Shown here: positions 34,823-44,509 of the stretch, one piece after another
Layout: each line of letters opens with the position of its first letter
How positions within the stretch are numbered: the first letter of the stretch is position 1
Origin: Oxalobacter sp.
GTDB taxonomy: Bacteria; Pseudomonadota; Gammaproteobacteria; Burkholderiales; Burkholderiaceae_D
Direction: 5' to 3'
NCBI GenBank assembly: GCA_018384065.1
Contig: JAHAYL010000023.1
Coordinates: 1-51,634, forward strand
DNA length: 51,634 nucleotides
Translations under genes and position numbers: made by a program
The notes under the pieces: model-generated
Databases searched by the model: none
What the model was told of the DNA's origin: nothing
Seen by the model: the letters and a program-made list of their open reading frames with translations, nothing else

Positions 34823-36820
34823 TCATTTCAGTTTCAGCATTTTCTCGATCCGGCGGATTTTATCTTCCAGTGTCAGGATTTTCGCATCTGCTGAAGCCCG
34901 TTTCTGAGATTCTTCTGCCAATTTCATTTCCGAACTGTTCAGCTGCGCCGACAGCTGGTGGTTCTCTTCTGACAATGTGGAAATCTGCCGTTTCATTTCG
35001 TGGATGTTGTCCGGCGATGTCTTGTTGCCGGAACCGGTGCCGAAGCGGTAAGCCATACCGGCATTGACCATCGAGTCGTTCTCGTTCAGTGAAGCACCGA
35101 CACTGAACATCAGGTTCTCGGTCGGACGGTAGAACGCACCGACTGCCATCGCACTGGAACCATGGTACTGACCGACACCGGCTGCTGCGGTGAATTTGTG
35201 GTCTTCGTCATAGTCCAGTGGATGCAGGGCGGCAATCGCAGCGGCATGGGCACCGGCACGGTAAATCTTGCGTTCGAGCTGGGCATCCCGGTGGGCGAGT
35301 TTCCTGAGGGCGTTGTCCTGGGAATCTATCTTCTGGTTGGTTGCATTGAGCTGACCGACATTGACGGCATCGGTGTCCTTTTCTCCTGCCTTGACATTGG
35401 AGATGACCTTACTGCCTGCATCGATGCCATCGGCGGTCATCGAAGGACCGCCCTGGACGGCGAAGCCCTGATCGGTGACGGTGACTTTCCCGCCACCTGC
35501 GCTGAAGCCGCTGCTGGTGAGGAAGGTGCTGGCGTTGCCGATGGCGGTGTTGGCTTTATCTGTCAGGGCAACGGTGTAGTCCTTGGTGCCGATGCTGTTG
35601 TCCGCTGATGTAACTGTCAGGTAATCCTTGCTGCTGTCAGCATGCTTGACGGTAGACTGAGTATTGGTGTCGGTGACATCAAAGGTTGCCTTGAGCTTGG
35701 AATCAGTCTTGTTTTCGTTGTTGTCGCTCAGGGTGACCGTGTAGGTTGTCTTGCCGGAAGCATCCTTTGTGCCGGCATCAACAGCAACAGACGTAATCTT
35801 TGTATCTGTGTCGGAGAAAGTCTCCCCGGTTTCTGTATAGTTCACACCATCGGTGGAAGATTTGACGGTGGTTGTGGCGACAACATTGTCGGAGCCGTCT
35901 CCCGCTTTTGTCTCGAACTGGTATGTGGTGTTGGTGTCAACAGCTGCCTTGAGGGCTACGGTGTCAACTGCAATGGTCGCCTTGGAACTGTCACCCGTTA
36001 TCGTGATGCCGGTACCTCCTTCAAAAGTGGCGGTCTGGTCGGGACTGCCATCGTTGCCGGTCAGGACAATCTTGGTCTGGTTGCCTGCTGTTTCCTGCTT
36101 CAAGGTGTAGGTCGTGTTGCTGTCAGCTGCTGCCACTGCCTTGAGCTGGGCGACGTTGACGGCGTCGGTGTCCTTGGAACCGGCTGCAACCCCGGTGATC
36201 TGGCGGGTGACGGTTCCGTCGTTACCTACCGCGATGGCATTGTGGGTAGATACCCATGCGCTGCCCGTATCGCTGCTTCCTTTCAGGTACGCATCCGTTG
36301 CCCCAGCTTCCCGGGAAGCCACGGAACCACTGCCCAACGCCACTGTATCCGCCACACTAGCCGTTGCGCCCTTGCCGATGGCTGCGGAATTGGTTGCCGC
36401 CGTATCTACAATGCCACCCAAAGCTGCCAGGGAGTTTTCCGCTTTTGCTTCAGAAGAATCGCCGAACGCCGTGGCATAATCGCCGCTGGCCGTTGTGCCC
36501 CGACCGAAAGCCGTGGCACCGTTACCGCTGGCTTCTGACTGAACACCAAAAGCGGTGGATTCATTTCCGCTGGCGGTTGTGTTTTTACCCCAGGCAGAAG
36601 ATGCATTACCGCTGCTGTCTTCCGTAACGTTAACGGATGCGTTTGACGCCGATGCTCCCCACGCAGCCGGTTGTCCTACCCCGGCAAGACACGCACCCAG
36701 GAACAGTGAGCAAAGCACCCGTGATGCGCGGCTGCCCTTGCCTTGGCTTTTTGTGAGTTCCGACACCACCACGAAACACTGGTGGACTTTGCTGAAGATG
36801 GTCTTGTAGCTCTGGTTCAT
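34823..36820 (-). CDS. Trimeric autotransporter adhesin (YadA-like) with C-terminal coiled-coil extension
   Basis: The 665-residue protein has an extended signal peptide region (MNQSYKTIFSKVHQCFVVVSEL) and a hydrophobic core to about 57. YadA-type head repeats of the AxAFG class run at about 72-175. Two neck motifs TDAVNVxQL are at 218-226 and 483-491, and a Thr/Asp-rich stalk lies between them. An anchor helix (about 500-535) and the four-strand barrel end at AGMAYRF (593). Such proteins trimerise and bind host or surface ligands. Unusually, 72 more residues follow the barrel, mostly a heptad-like helix. The ribosome site is AGGAG 10 bases upstream. Confidence 0.9.
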   Translation of the reverse strand: MNQSYKTIFSKVHQCFVVVSELTKSQGKGSRASRVLCSLFLGACLAGVGQPAAWGASASNASVNVTEDSSGNASSAWGKNTTASGNESTAFGVQSEASGNGATAFGRGTTASGDYATAFGDSSEAKAENSLAALGGIVDTAATNSAAIGKGATASVADTVALGSGSVASREAGATDAYLKGSSDTGSAWVSTHNAIAVGNDGTVTRQITGVAAGSKDTDAVNVAQLKAVAAADSNTTYTLKQETAGNQTKIVLTGNDGSPDQTATFEGGTGITITGDSSKATIAVDTVALKAAVDTNTTYQFETKAGDGSDNVVATTTVKSSTDGVNYTETGETFSDTDTKITSVAVDAGTKDASGKTTYTVTLSDNNENKTDSKLKATFDVTDTNTQSTVKHADSSKDYLTVTSADNSIGTKDYTVALTDKANTAIGNASTFLTSSGFSAGGGKVTVTDQGFAVQGGPSMTADGIDAGSKVISNVKAGEKDTDAVNVGQLNATNQKIDSQDNALRKLAHRDAQLERKIYRAGAHAAAIAALHPLDYDEDHKFTAAAGVGQYHGSSAMAVGAFYRPTENLMFSVGASLNENDSMVNAGMAYRFGTGSGNKTSPDNIHEMKRQISTLSEENHQLSAQLNSSEMKLAEESQKRASADAKILTLEDKIRRIEKMLKLK

Positions 36821-36894
36821 GGCCCTACTCTCCTATGGGATTGGCTCCGGTCAGGGTGTGGCTGCTTCTCCACCGATGCGCTGGTATATCAGGT

Positions 36895-36919
36895 ATGTCT
36901 TTTAATGCTTATTAAAAGC
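36895..36919. repeat. AT-rich inverted repeat, copy 1
   Basis: ATGTC followed by the perfect stem CTTTTAAT-GCTT-ATTAAAAG (36899-36918). It is an approximate inverted copy of the element at 37029-37055, about 110 bp away. It lies about 75-100 bp upstream of the adhesin start. Confidence 0.65.
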
Positions 36920-37028
36920 AGTTGACTGTCTTGACAGTTTACAGAATGTTACAAACATCTATCAAGCCTTTCCCTATGGGGAACGCCTGACGATACGCCA
37001 TAACCTGTCAGGCAGGCTATACCAGCTA

Positions 37029-37055
37029 ATGTCTTTTAATAAGCATAAAGGACAT
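37029..37055. repeat. AT-rich inverted repeat, copy 2
   Basis: ATGTCTTTTA (37029-37038) pairs with TAAAGGACAT (37046-37055), with one T-G wobble, around ATAAGCA. Its reverse complement shares TGCTTATTAAAAG and the leading ATGTC with copy 1. Confidence 0.65.
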
Positions 37056-37150
37056 TGGCAGGCAGGGAATCCCAGCAACGGGGGTTGCATGGCGGTCACG
37101 TTGACGGGCAGGGTCCCATGGCTGTCCAGCGGATGATGGGGCTTTCAGAT

Positions 37151-37186
37151 AAAGCAAAACGCCGCACCGGCTATGCCGATGCGGCG
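37151..37186 (-). terminator. Terminator of the ribosomal protein cluster
   Basis: On minus, CGCCGCA-T-CGGC pairs with GCCG-G-TGCGGCG over a 3-nt loop (37160-37186), a 12-bp stem with one wobble. TTTTGCTTT follows. It lies 24 bases after the rplQ stop codon and is the strongest terminator at the end of the cluster. Confidence 0.9.
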
Positions 37187-37210
37187 CTGCTTGAGCGGAA
37201 CAGTTAAGAC

Positions 37211-37609
37211 TTATTCCTTGGCTGCTGGTTCTTCAGCCTCCTGAGGCTGTTCAGGGCGGTCAACCAGTTCAACATATGCCATCGGGGCATTGTCACCGAC
37301 ACGGAATCCCATCTTCAGGATACGCATGTAACCGCCGTTGCGGTTGGCATAACGGGGACCCAGTTCACCGAACAGCTTGACGACCATTTCACGGTCGCGC
37401 AGGCGGTTGAATGCCAGGCGTTTGTTCGCCAGGGAATCTTTCTTGCCCAAGGTGATCAATGGTTCTACAACACGGCGCAGCTCTTTTGCCTTTGGCAGTG
37501 TTGTCTTGATGGCTTCATGGCGGAGCAGGGATACAGCCATGTTGCGGAACATTGCCAGACGGTGGGAAGTGGTCCGGTTGAGTTTTCTCATACCATGTTT
37601 ATGACGCAT
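37211..37609 (-). CDS. rplQ: 50S ribosomal protein L17
   Basis: L17 is a large-subunit protein near the exit tunnel. The 132-residue sequence starts [20 protein letters not shown], the family signature, and includes [28 protein letters not shown]. The C-terminus is a short acidic tail ([10 protein letters not shown]) not needed for the fold. It is the last gene of the alpha operon, 66 bases after rpoA, followed by the cluster terminator. Confidence 0.98.
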   Translation of the reverse strand: MRHKHGMRKLNRTTSHRLAMFRNMAVSLLRHEAIKTTLPKAKELRRVVEPLITLGKKDSLANKRLAFNRLRDREMVVKLFGELGPRYANRNGGYMRILKMGFRVGDNAPMAYVELVDRPEQPQEAEEPAAKE

Positions 37610-37675
37610 TTTAAATCCTTTGTCTTATCATCCGGTTCTTCTATCAGTTGCCTGCGGACCGGTTGTCGGTTGATA

Positions 37676-38656
37676 TTATTTTTCAAGCAGGCCTGCTGGT
37701 GGCCAGTAATCAAGCTGCATGCCTAAAGTCAGCCCCCTGGAGGCAAGGACTTCCTTGATTTCATTCAGGGACTTACGGCCCAGGTTCGGTGTCTTGAGCA
37801 GTTCATTTTCAGTGCGCTGGATCAGGTCACCGATATAGTTGATGTTTTCAGCCTTCAGGCAATTTGCAGAACGTACGGTCAGTTCCAGGTCATCGACCGG
37901 TCTCAGCAGGATAGGATCGACTTCTGGCTGAGGTGGTTCATCGGTGCCGCTGACGCCTGTATCCTCAAGTGCGGCGAAGACATTCAGCTGGTCAACCAGG
38001 ATACGGGCTGACTGGCGGATGGCTTCTTCAGCAGTGATGACACCATTGGTTTCAATCGTGATGATCAGCTTGTCCAGGTCGGTACGCTGCTCGACACGTG
38101 CAGATTCAACAGCATAGGAAACACGCCGGACCGGGGAGAAAGAAGCATCAAGGATGATCCTGCCAATGGTCTTATTGGCATCTTCCCTCAGGCGGCGTAC
38201 ATTGCCAGGGACATAGCCACGGCCTTTTTCAACCTTGATGGTCATGTCCAGCTTGCCGTTTTCAGCAAGGTTTGCAAGGACATGGTCAGGATTGACGATT
38301 TCGACATCATGGGATGGATCGATATCGGCGGCAGTGACAACACCCGGTCCTGATTTGCTCAGGGTCAGGATGACAGAATCCCTGTTATGGAGTTTGAATA
38401 CGATACCCTTGAGGTTCAGGAGGATATCGACGACATCTTCCTGGACACCATCAAGGATGGAATATTCATGCACAACACCGGCGATGGTCACTTCAGTCGG
38501 CGCATAGCCGACCATGGAAGACAGCAGGACGCGGCGGAGTGCGTTGCCCAGCGTATGGCCATAACCGCGTTCGAACGGTTCCATTTCAACAACGGTACGT
38601 CCTTCACCAAGCGGTTCAACGCTGACAATACGTGGTTTCAGAAAAGTATTTTGCAT
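37676..38656 (-). CDS. rpoA: RNA polymerase subunit alpha
   Basis: Alpha dimerises to assemble RNA polymerase and its C-terminal domain contacts UP elements and activators. The protein is 326 residues (E. coli 329). The N domain contains [18 protein letters not shown]. The C domain (about 250-326) contains [15 protein letters not shown], with Arg262 matching the DNA-contacting Arg265 of E. coli, and [14 protein letters not shown]. It lies between rpsD and rplQ as in all proteobacterial alpha operons. Confidence 0.99.
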   Translation of the reverse strand: MQNTFLKPRIVSVEPLGEGRTVVEMEPFERGYGHTLGNALRRVLLSSMVGYAPTEVTIAGVVHEYSILDGVQEDVVDILLNLKGIVFKLHNRDSVILTLSKSGPGVVTAADIDPSHDVEIVNPDHVLANLAENGKLDMTIKVEKGRGYVPGNVRRLREDANKTIGRIILDASFSPVRRVSYAVESARVEQRTDLDKLIITIETNGVITAEEAIRQSARILVDQLNVFAALEDTGVSGTDEPPQPEVDPILLRPVDDLELTVRSANCLKAENINYIGDLIQRTENELLKTPNLGRKSLNEIKEVLASRGLTLGMQLDYWPPAGLLEK

Positions 38657-38723
38657 GTTTGGTCCTTTTCAATACCCTCGGCTCGTTACACCGATAAGGC
38701 TGATGGTACGGTTAATGCACAGA

Positions 38724-39347
38724 TCAACGTGAGTACAATTCGATGATCAGGGATTCGTTGACATCCTGGGCGAATTCGCTGCGGTCTGGCAGACGTTTGA
38801 AAGTCCCTTCCATTTTCTTGACATCAACGGAAACCCAGTCAGCAAAGCCCAACTGTTCTGCCAGATTCAGGGATTCAATGATACGTGCCTGTTTCTGGGC
38901 TTTTTCGCGGACAGTGATGACATCATCAGGCTTGACCTGATAGGAAGGGATGTTGACGACCTTGCCATTGACCATCAATGCCTGGTGGCTGACGATCTGA
39001 CGGCTTTCTGCGCGGGTGGAGCCAAAACCCATACGGTATGCCACGGTATCCAGGCGGGATTCCAGCAGCTGCATGAGATTGTCACCAGTATTGCCTTTAC
39101 GGCGTTCTGCTTCAGCGAAATAACGGCGGAACTGCCTTTCCAGGATGCCGTACATACGTTTCACTTTCTGCTTTTCACGGAGCTGATTGCCATAATCAGA
39201 CATACGTGCACCGGATTTCATGCCATGCTGTCCAGGCTTTGTATCCAGTTTGCATTTGGAATCCAGAGAGCGGCGTGCGCTCTTCAAGAATAAATCGGTA
39301 CCTTCACGACGTGAAAGTTTTGCTTTTGGTCCAATGTAGCGTGCCAC
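38724..39347 (-). CDS. rpsD: 30S ribosomal protein S4
   Basis: S4 starts 30S assembly and in E. coli represses the alpha operon. The 207-residue protein starts [20 protein letters not shown]. The S4 RNA-binding domain ([33 protein letters not shown]) is at about 95-160. The start codon is GTG (39347) with AAAGGAAA just upstream. It has the zinc-free form of the N-terminus. It lies 94 bases after rpsK, the longest gap inside the alpha operon. Confidence 0.98.
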   Translation of the reverse strand: MARYIGPKAKLSRREGTDLFLKSARRSLDSKCKLDTKPGQHGMKSGARMSDYGNQLREKQKVKRMYGILERQFRRYFAEAERRKGNTGDNLMQLLESRLDTVAYRMGFGSTRAESRQIVSHQALMVNGKVVNIPSYQVKPDDVITVREKAQKQARIIESLNLAEQLGFADWVSVDVKKMEGTFKRLPDRSEFAQDVNESLIIELYSR

Positions 39348-39441
39348 AATATTTCCTTTAAAAAAGTTTCAGTTGACGCCCCAATACAGGCGCAAGTCAT
39401 ATCGATGGGATGACATGACTGTGGTCTTCACAATCCCCAGG

Positions 39442-39843
39442 TCAGATGCGCCGGCGTTTCGGTGGACGGCAGCCATTGTGAGGGATTGGGGTGATATCCT
39501 GGATCTGGGTGATGCGGATACCCAGCGCATTCAGTGCGCGGACAGCCGATTCACGGCCTGGTCCCGGCCCCTTGATCTTTACTTCAAGACTCTTGATACC
39601 ATATTCCATAGCGACCTTGCCGGCTGCCTCAGCGGCGACCTGTGCGGCGAATGGTGTGGATTTACGGGAACCCTTGAAGCCAGCGCCACCGGAAGTTGCC
39701 CAGGTCAAGGCATTGCCCTGACGGTCACTGATGGTAATGATTGTATTGTTGAAAGAAGCATGCACATGTGCAACACCTTCTGCAATGTTCCGCTTCACCT
39801 TCTTGCGCATGCGAGCTGCTGCACTATTAGATGCCTTTGCCAT
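39442..39843 (-). CDS. rpsK: 30S ribosomal protein S11
   Basis: S11 lies on the 30S platform beside the mRNA exit. The 133-residue sequence includes [20 protein letters not shown] and [18 protein letters not shown], the conserved C-terminus. A basic N-terminal stretch precedes the fold. It is encoded 43 bases after rpsM in the alpha operon. Confidence 0.98.
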   Translation of the reverse strand: MAKASNSAAARMRKKVKRNIAEGVAHVHASFNNTIITISDRQGNALTWATSGGAGFKGSRKSTPFAAQVAAEAAGKVAMEYGIKSLEVKIKGPGPGRESAVRALNALGIRITQIQDITPIPHNGCRPPKRRRI

Positions 39844-39886
39844 ATGTTTTCCTCGATCCGTCTTTATCCAAACAGATAATTACTGT

Positions 39887-40252
39887 TTATTTCTTCAATG
39901 ATTGGGCTGCCTTGCGCGGTCCCTTGCGGGTACGTGCATTCGTACGGGTACGCTGACCCCTGACAGGCAGGCCACGGCGGTGGCGCAGGCCACGGTAGCA
40001 GCCTAAATCCATCAGCCGCTTGATGCTCATGGAAACTTCGCGGCGCAGGTCGCCTTCAATCACAAATTTGTCGATTTCAATACGAAGTCTTTCAAGTTCG
40101 GAGTCATCCAGGTCCTTCACTTTCTTGGCTGGGTCCACACCGGTTGCTTCACAGATGACCTGTGCACGTGGGCGACCGATACCATAGATAGCGGTAAGGC
40201 CGATGACAATGTGCTGTTGATTGGGAATGTTTACCCCTGCAATACGTGCCAT
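39887..40252 (-). CDS. rpsM: 30S ribosomal protein S13
   Basis: S13 contacts the P-site tRNA and the 50S bridge B1. The 121-residue sequence begins [26 protein letters not shown], has the helix-two-turn-helix region, and ends with the basic [19 protein letters not shown] tail that reaches the decoding site. It is the first gene of the alpha group, 25 bases after rpmJ. Confidence 0.98.
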   Translation of the reverse strand: MARIAGVNIPNQQHIVIGLTAIYGIGRPRAQVICEATGVDPAKKVKDLDDSELERLRIEIDKFVIEGDLRREVSMSIKRLMDLGCYRGLRHRRGLPVRGQRTRTNARTRKGPRKAAQSLKK

Positions 40253-40277
40253 TCGATAAGTCCTAAATTGACGTTGA

Positions 40278-40391
40278 TTAACCTTGTCTCTGTTTGTGAC
40301 GTGCTTCAGTGCAGATTACACGCACAACACCTTTTCTCTTAATGATTTTACAGTTGCGGCAGATCCGCTTTACTGATGCCTGAACTTTCAT
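40278..40391 (-). CDS. rpmJ: 50S ribosomal protein L36 (zinc-binding form)
   Basis: A 37-residue frame, too short for most length filters, begins [20 protein letters not shown] at 40391 and ends in KQRQG. Zinc ligands Cys11, Cys14, Cys27 and His32 are all present, so this is the zinc-requiring paralogue. It lies between infA (30 bases upstream) and rpsM (25 bases downstream), its usual place. Confidence 0.97.
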   Translation of the reverse strand: MKVQASVKRICRNCKIIKRKGVVRVICTEARHKQRQG

Positions 40392-40421
40392 TTCTTCCTC
40401 ATCCTGATAAGTTGAATTCAG

Positions 40422-40640
40422 TTATTTAGTCCTAAAAACAATCCGGGCGCGACTTAAATCGTAAGGAGTCAGTTCGACAGTTACCTTGTCTCCAGGGAGG
40501 ATACGGATGTAGTTCATCCGCATTTTCCCTGAGATATGCCCCAATACCATATGTCCATTTTCCAGTTTCACGCGGAATGTCGCGTTGGGAAGATTGTCAA
40601 CAATCTCTCCCTGCATCTGGATAACGTCGTCTTTAGCCAT
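40422..40640 (-). CDS. infA: Translation initiation factor IF-1
   Basis: IF-1 binds the A site during initiation. The 72-residue OB-fold protein begins [20 protein letters not shown] and contains [32 protein letters not shown], matching the family along its whole length. It lies between secY and rpmJ, an arrangement common in betaproteobacteria. Confidence 0.98.
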   Translation of the reverse strand: MAKDDVIQMQGEIVDNLPNATFRVKLENGHMVLGHISGKMRMNYIRILPGDKVTVELTPYDLSRARIVFRTK

Positions 40641-40657
40641 ATACCTTTGTCTTTACG

Positions 40658-41992
40658 TTATTCCCGGCCTTTGCCGTTTTTGAAATTAGATTTCCTCAGC
40701 AGAGAATCATACTGCTGTGACATGATGTGGTTCTGAACCTGCGACATAAAGTCCATTGTCACAACGACAATAATGAGCAGCGAAGTACCGCCAAAATAGA
40801 AAGGCACCTGCCAACGGGCAACCAAGAATTCCGGCAGTAAGCATATCAGTGTAACATAAATTGCGCCTGCAAGGGTCAACCGCATCAAAATCCTGTCAAC
40901 ATGACGGCCAGTCTGCTCACCCGGACGGATGCCTGGGATAAAGGCCTGGCTCTTCTTCAGGTTGTCTGCTGTCTCCTTGCTGTTGAAAACCAGCGCGGTA
41001 TAGAAGAAGCAAAAGAAGATGATTGCCGCTGCATACAGGACAGCATGGACCGGTTCACCTGGTGCCAGGGAAGCCGACAGGTCCTTCAGGAAACGGACAA
41101 ATATGCTGTCATCCTCACCGCCTGTTGCAAACCAGCTGACAATCGTTGCCGGGAACAGGATGATGGAGGAGGCAAAGATCGGTGGGATGACCCCAGCCAT
41201 ATTGACCTTCATCGGCAGGAAGCTGCTCTGACCGCCATAAAGCTTGTTGCCGACCTGGCGTTTCGCATAGTTGATCAGGATCCTGCGCTGTCCGCTTTCG
41301 AAGAAAACAACAACGAAGGTGACAACAACGACAATCGCGCAGATCACCAATGCCGTCAAAGTCGTCATCGCTCCGGTACGGACCAGCTCAATCAAACCGG
41401 TGATTGCGCTCGGCAGGCCTGCGACGATACCGGCAAAGATCAGCATGGAAATCCCATTGCCAAGACCGCGTTCCGTCATCTGTTCACCCAGCCACATCAG
41501 GAACATCGTCCCCGTCACCAAGGTGACAACCGCAGTGAACCGGAAAACCCAACCAGGTTCCAGGACCAGCCCTGGCTGGGATTCCAGGGCAACGGCAATA
41601 CCGAGCCCCTGGAAGATTGCCAAGGCAAGTGTCCCATAACGGGTGTACTGGGTTATCTTCCTCCTGCCAGCCTCGCCTTCCTTTTTCAGGGCCTCGATTT
41701 TCGGCGAGACAATGCCCAGCATCTGCACAATAATGGAAGATGAAATATAAGGCATGATACCAAGCGCAAAGACCGTGAAGCGGGAAAGCGCGCCACCCGA
41801 GAACATGTTGAACATGCCCAGGATACCACCGGAATTCTGGTTGAACAGCTGGGAAAGCTGGTCAGAATCAATACCCGGAACAGGAATATGCGCGCCCAGA
41901 CGGAACACAATCAGCGCAATAATAAGGAATGCCAGGCGTTTCCATGGGAAACCCGCCATTGCCTTATTGGATGGATTGGATGACGTAGCCAA
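40658..41992 (-). CDS. secY: Protein translocase subunit SecY
   Basis: SecY is the channel of the Sec translocon. The 444-residue protein has ten predicted membrane helices. It carries the N-terminal [22 protein letters not shown] signature, the plug region [22 protein letters not shown] and [15 protein letters not shown]. The cytoplasmic loops with [20 protein letters not shown] and GIRPGEQT are intact. It starts 24 bases after rplO, the standard spc-operon position. Confidence 0.98.
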   Translation of the reverse strand: MATSSNPSNKAMAGFPWKRLAFLIIALIVFRLGAHIPVPGIDSDQLSQLFNQNSGGILGMFNMFSGGALSRFTVFALGIMPYISSSIIVQMLGIVSPKIEALKKEGEAGRRKITQYTRYGTLALAIFQGLGIAVALESQPGLVLEPGWVFRFTAVVTLVTGTMFLMWLGEQMTERGLGNGISMLIFAGIVAGLPSAITGLIELVRTGAMTTLTALVICAIVVVVTFVVVFFESGQRRILINYAKRQVGNKLYGGQSSFLPMKVNMAGVIPPIFASSIILFPATIVSWFATGGEDDSIFVRFLKDLSASLAPGEPVHAVLYAAAIIFFCFFYTALVFNSKETADNLKKSQAFIPGIRPGEQTGRHVDRILMRLTLAGAIYVTLICLLPEFLVARWQVPFYFGGTSLLIIVVVTMDFMSQVQNHIMSQQYDSLLRKSNFKNGKGRE

Positions 41993-42016
41993 CTGAATAC
42001 CTCTGCTTTTCCGTTA

Positions 42017-42448
42017 TCAAGCAACCTTGCCGCCTTTTTCCTCAATCGCGGCTTTGGCTCCTTTAGTCACAACAAGCCCGTTCAGGGTGACACTCCTGTT
42101 GATTTCACCGGACAGGATGACCTTGACGGTCTTGACCAGACCAGGAACCACCCCTGCCTGTTTCAGGACAAGGATGTCGATGACATCAACACCCAGACGG
42201 TCCAGGTCGGAAAGACGGACTTCGGCACGGGTCGGTGCCGCCAGGGATTTGAACCCACGTTTTGGCAGACGGCGCTGAAGCGGCATCTGACCGCCTTCAA
42301 AACCGACCTTGTGGAATCCACCGGCACGGGATTTCTGACCTTTATGGCCACGGCCGGCTGTCTTGCCAAGCCCTGAGCCGATACCGCGGCCAACGCGGCG
42401 TGCAGCCTTCTTGGAACCTTCTGCAGGCTTTAAATTATTCAATTCCAT
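42017..42448 (-). CDS. rplO: 50S ribosomal protein L15
   Basis: L15 is a late-assembly large-subunit protein. The 143-residue sequence begins [20 protein letters not shown], continues with the Gly/Arg-rich extension [19 protein letters not shown] that threads into 23S rRNA, and ends in a globular domain. It lies 20 bases after rpmD. Confidence 0.98.
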   Translation of the reverse strand: MELNNLKPAEGSKKAARRVGRGIGSGLGKTAGRGHKGQKSRAGGFHKVGFEGGQMPLQRRLPKRGFKSLAAPTRAEVRLSDLDRLGVDVIDILVLKQAGVVPGLVKTVKVILSGEINRSVTLNGLVVTKGAKAAIEEKGGKVA

Positions 42449-42468
42449 AATTTATCCTGTCTCCTCAA

Positions 42469-42645
42469 TCAAAGAACCTGAACGAGATACTGAACCTTAC
42501 GGATCATGCCGCGTACTGCAGGCGTGTCTTCCAAGGTGGAGACAGAGTTCAGTTTACGCAGGCCAAGGCCACGTACAGTATCACGGTGGGATTTCTGGGT
42601 GCCAATAAGGCTCCTGACCAATTTAACTGTAATCTGGTTAGACAT
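42469..42645 (-). CDS. rpmD: 50S ribosomal protein L30
   Basis: A 58-residue frame begins [20 protein letters not shown] at 42645 and ends VQYLVQVL at 42469. The [10 protein letters not shown] segment is the family signature. It is small and easily missed. It lies 11 bases after rpsE and 20 before rplO, the conserved spc order. Confidence 0.96.
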   Translation of the reverse strand: MSNQITVKLVRSLIGTQKSHRDTVRGLGLRKLNSVSTLEDTPAVRGMIRKVQYLVQVL

Positions 42646-42656
42646 AATCGATTACC

Positions 42657-43175
42657 TCACCCAATAATTTCTTCAACGGTTTTGCCACGTTTTGCAGCGA
42701 CATCCGCAGGTGTATTCATGGATTCCAGCGCATTCAGGGTCGCACGGACCATGTTGTATGGATTGCTGGACCCGAAAGATTTTGCAACGACGTTGCTGAC
42801 GCCCATTACATCAAAGATCGCACGCATCGCACCGCCGGCAATCACACCGGTACCCTGTTTGGCAGGATTCAGCATGACCTTGGATGCGCCATGCTTGCCG
42901 ATGATGGTGTGCTGCAGGGTGCCGTCTTTCAAGGTCACCTTGAACATGTTGCGGCGGGCTTCTTCCATTGCCTTCTGTACAGCAATCGGGACTTCCTTCG
43001 CCTTGCCCTTGCCCATGCCGATACCGCCATTGCCGTCACCGACAACTGTCAGGGCCGCGAAACCCATGATGCGTCCACCCTTGACAACCTTGGTGACGCG
43101 ATTGATGGAAATCATTTTTTCGCGCAGTCCGTCGTCGTTGCGATCGCCCTGTGTCTTCTGTTGCATTTTTGCCAT
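42657..43175 (-). CDS. rpsE: 30S ribosomal protein S5
   Basis: S5 helps set decoding accuracy. The 172-residue protein has the double-stranded-RNA-binding N domain ([32 protein letters not shown]) and the C domain with [27 protein letters not shown]. An N-terminal extension [14 protein letters not shown] precedes the fold. It lies 10 bases after rplR. Confidence 0.98.
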   Translation of the reverse strand: MAKMQQKTQGDRNDDGLREKMISINRVTKVVKGGRIMGFAALTVVGDGNGGIGMGKGKAKEVPIAVQKAMEEARRNMFKVTLKDGTLQHTIIGKHGASKVMLNPAKQGTGVIAGGAMRAIFDVMGVSNVVAKSFGSSNPYNMVRATLNALESMNTPADVAAKRGKTVEEIIG

Positions 43176-43185
43176 GGTTATTTCC

Positions 43186-43542
43186 TTAGAACTTCAAACC
43201 TGCCTCACGGGCAGCTTCAGCCAATGCTTTTACACGACCGTGGTATCTAAAACCGGAGCGATCAAAAGCGACTTCAGTGATTCCAGCTTCAAGAGCCTTC
43301 TCAGCAATCCTCTTGCCGACAACCTGCGCTGCGGCAACATTGCCACCGCTCTTGCCACCCAATGCTTCACGGACATCCGCCTGCAGGGTGGAAGAAGAAG
43401 CCAATACCCTCGCATCAGGCCCAATAATGTTTGCATAGATATGCTGGTTGGTACGATGTACCGATAAACGTGTTGCTTTCAGGACAGCAATCTTGGCCCG
43501 TGCCTGACGTCCACGGCGCAAACGGGATTCTTTCTTGTTCAT
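43186..43542 (-). CDS. rplR: 50S ribosomal protein L18
   Basis: L18 binds 5S rRNA and joins it to the large subunit. The 118-residue sequence has the basic start [18 protein letters not shown] and the [15 protein letters not shown] and [26 protein letters not shown] signatures. It lies 12 bases after rplF. Confidence 0.98.
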   Translation of the reverse strand: MNKKESRLRRGRQARAKIAVLKATRLSVHRTNQHIYANIIGPDARVLASSSTLQADVREALGGKSGGNVAAAQVVGKRIAEKALEAGITEVAFDRSGFRYHGRVKALAEAAREAGLKF

Positions 43543-43554
43543 CAGTTTCCCCTA

Positions 43555-44088
43555 TTACTTCTTCTTAGTTTCTTTGATCTTGACATATTCATCTGCATAG
43601 CGGACGCCCTTGCCCTTATAAGGTTCAGGCTTACGGTATGCACGGATGTCTGCCGCCACCTGTCCAACCAGATGCTTGTCAACACCCTTGACGACAATCT
43701 CTGTCGGGGAAGGGGTTTCGCATTTGACGCCTTCCGGCATTTCATGGACAACAGGATGGGAAAAACCAAGCGACAGGTTCAGCTTGTTGCCCTGTGCCTG
43801 CGCACGGTAACCGACACCGACCAAAGCCAGGCGCTTTTCAAAACCTTTGCTGACGCCGACAACCATGTTGTTCAGCAGTGCGCGGCTTGTCCCCCACATG
43901 GCGGAAGCTTCACGGGTGTTGTTGACCGCTTCGACCTTCAGCATGCTTCCTTCCTGCTTGATGACGACCAGGTCACTGAAGACCCGGGTCAGGGAACCCT
44001 GCGCCCCTTTGACGGTAACCTTGTTTCCTTCGATAGATGCCGTAGTTCCATCAGGAATTGCAATCTGCATTTTTCCAACTCTAGACAT
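43555..44088 (-). CDS. rplF: 50S ribosomal protein L6
   Basis: L6 lies near the factor-binding site of the large subunit. The 177-residue protein has two repeats of the same fold and begins [19 protein letters not shown]. It carries the family C-terminal signature [24 protein letters not shown]. It lies 10 bases after rpsH. Confidence 0.98.
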   Translation of the reverse strand: MSRVGKMQIAIPDGTTASIEGNKVTVKGAQGSLTRVFSDLVVIKQEGSMLKVEAVNNTREASAMWGTSRALLNNMVVGVSKGFEKRLALVGVGYRAQAQGNKLNLSLGFSHPVVHEMPEGVKCETPSPTEIVVKGVDKHLVGQVAADIRAYRKPEPYKGKGVRYADEYVKIKETKKK

Positions 44089-44098
44089 TCTTCACTCC

Positions 44099-44494
44099 TT
44101 AGGCGACATAGCAGAGAACTTCACCACCTACACCGGTTGCCCGAGCCTTACGGTCAGTCATGACACCTTTGGAAGTAGAGATGATTGCGACACCCAGTCC
44201 ATTCATGACGCTGGGCAGCTCATCACGTCCCTTGTAGATGCGGAGACCTGGACGGGAAACCCGTTCCAGACGTTCAATGACAGGACGGCCGACATAATAT
44301 TTCAGACCAATGTTCAGTTCAGCCTTGCCTGCTTCTTCAGTAACACTGAAAGAGTCGATATAGCCTTCATCTTTCAATACAGTTGCAATTGCCACCTTGA
44401 CCTTGGAGGACGGCATTGCCACAGAATTCTTCTTGACCTGCTGCGCATTACGGATGCGAGTCAGCATATCTGCGATAGGATCGCTCATACTCAT
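44099..44494 (-). CDS. rpsH: 30S ribosomal protein S8
   Basis: S8 is a primary 16S rRNA binder; in E. coli it also represses the spc operon. The 131-residue sequence begins [20 protein letters not shown] and ends with [33 protein letters not shown], the conserved RNA-binding part. It lies 15 bases after rpsN. Confidence 0.98.
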   Translation of the reverse strand: MSMSDPIADMLTRIRNAQQVKKNSVAMPSSKVKVAIATVLKDEGYIDSFSVTEEAGKAELNIGLKYYVGRPVIERLERVSRPGLRIYKGRDELPSVMNGLGVAIISTSKGVMTDRKARATGVGGEVLCYVA

Positions 44495-44509
44495 AACAAT
44501 TCCTCCTGC

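Larger units (their letters stand above)
36821..37150. other. Gene-free region between adhesin and ribosomal cluster, rich in inverted repeats
   Basis: No coding frame is credible. Besides the paired AT-rich repeats described separately, it has CTGTC-TT-GACAG (36927-36938) and GCCTGAC/GTCAGGC (36985-36991 and 37007-37013). A TTGACA at 36931-36936 on plus lacks a good -10. The adhesin promoter must lie here, but I could not identify it with confidence. Confidence 0.5.

Noticed and set aside
35642-36538. Long plus-strand open frame opposite the adhesin gene (298 codons)
   Set aside because: It is a Gly/Cys/Val-rich antisense product of the repetitive adhesin sequence, with no ribosome site or family resemblance.
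36931-36959. Plus-strand promoter from the perfect TTGACA at 36931
   Set aside because: No acceptable -10 at 16-18 bp and no plus-strand gene downstream; the TTGACA is part of a small palindrome.
40901-41743. 280-codon open frame antisense to secY
   Set aside because: Composition (Gln, Asp and His rich, no pattern) is that of a reverse-strand shadow of a membrane protein gene; secY is unambiguous.
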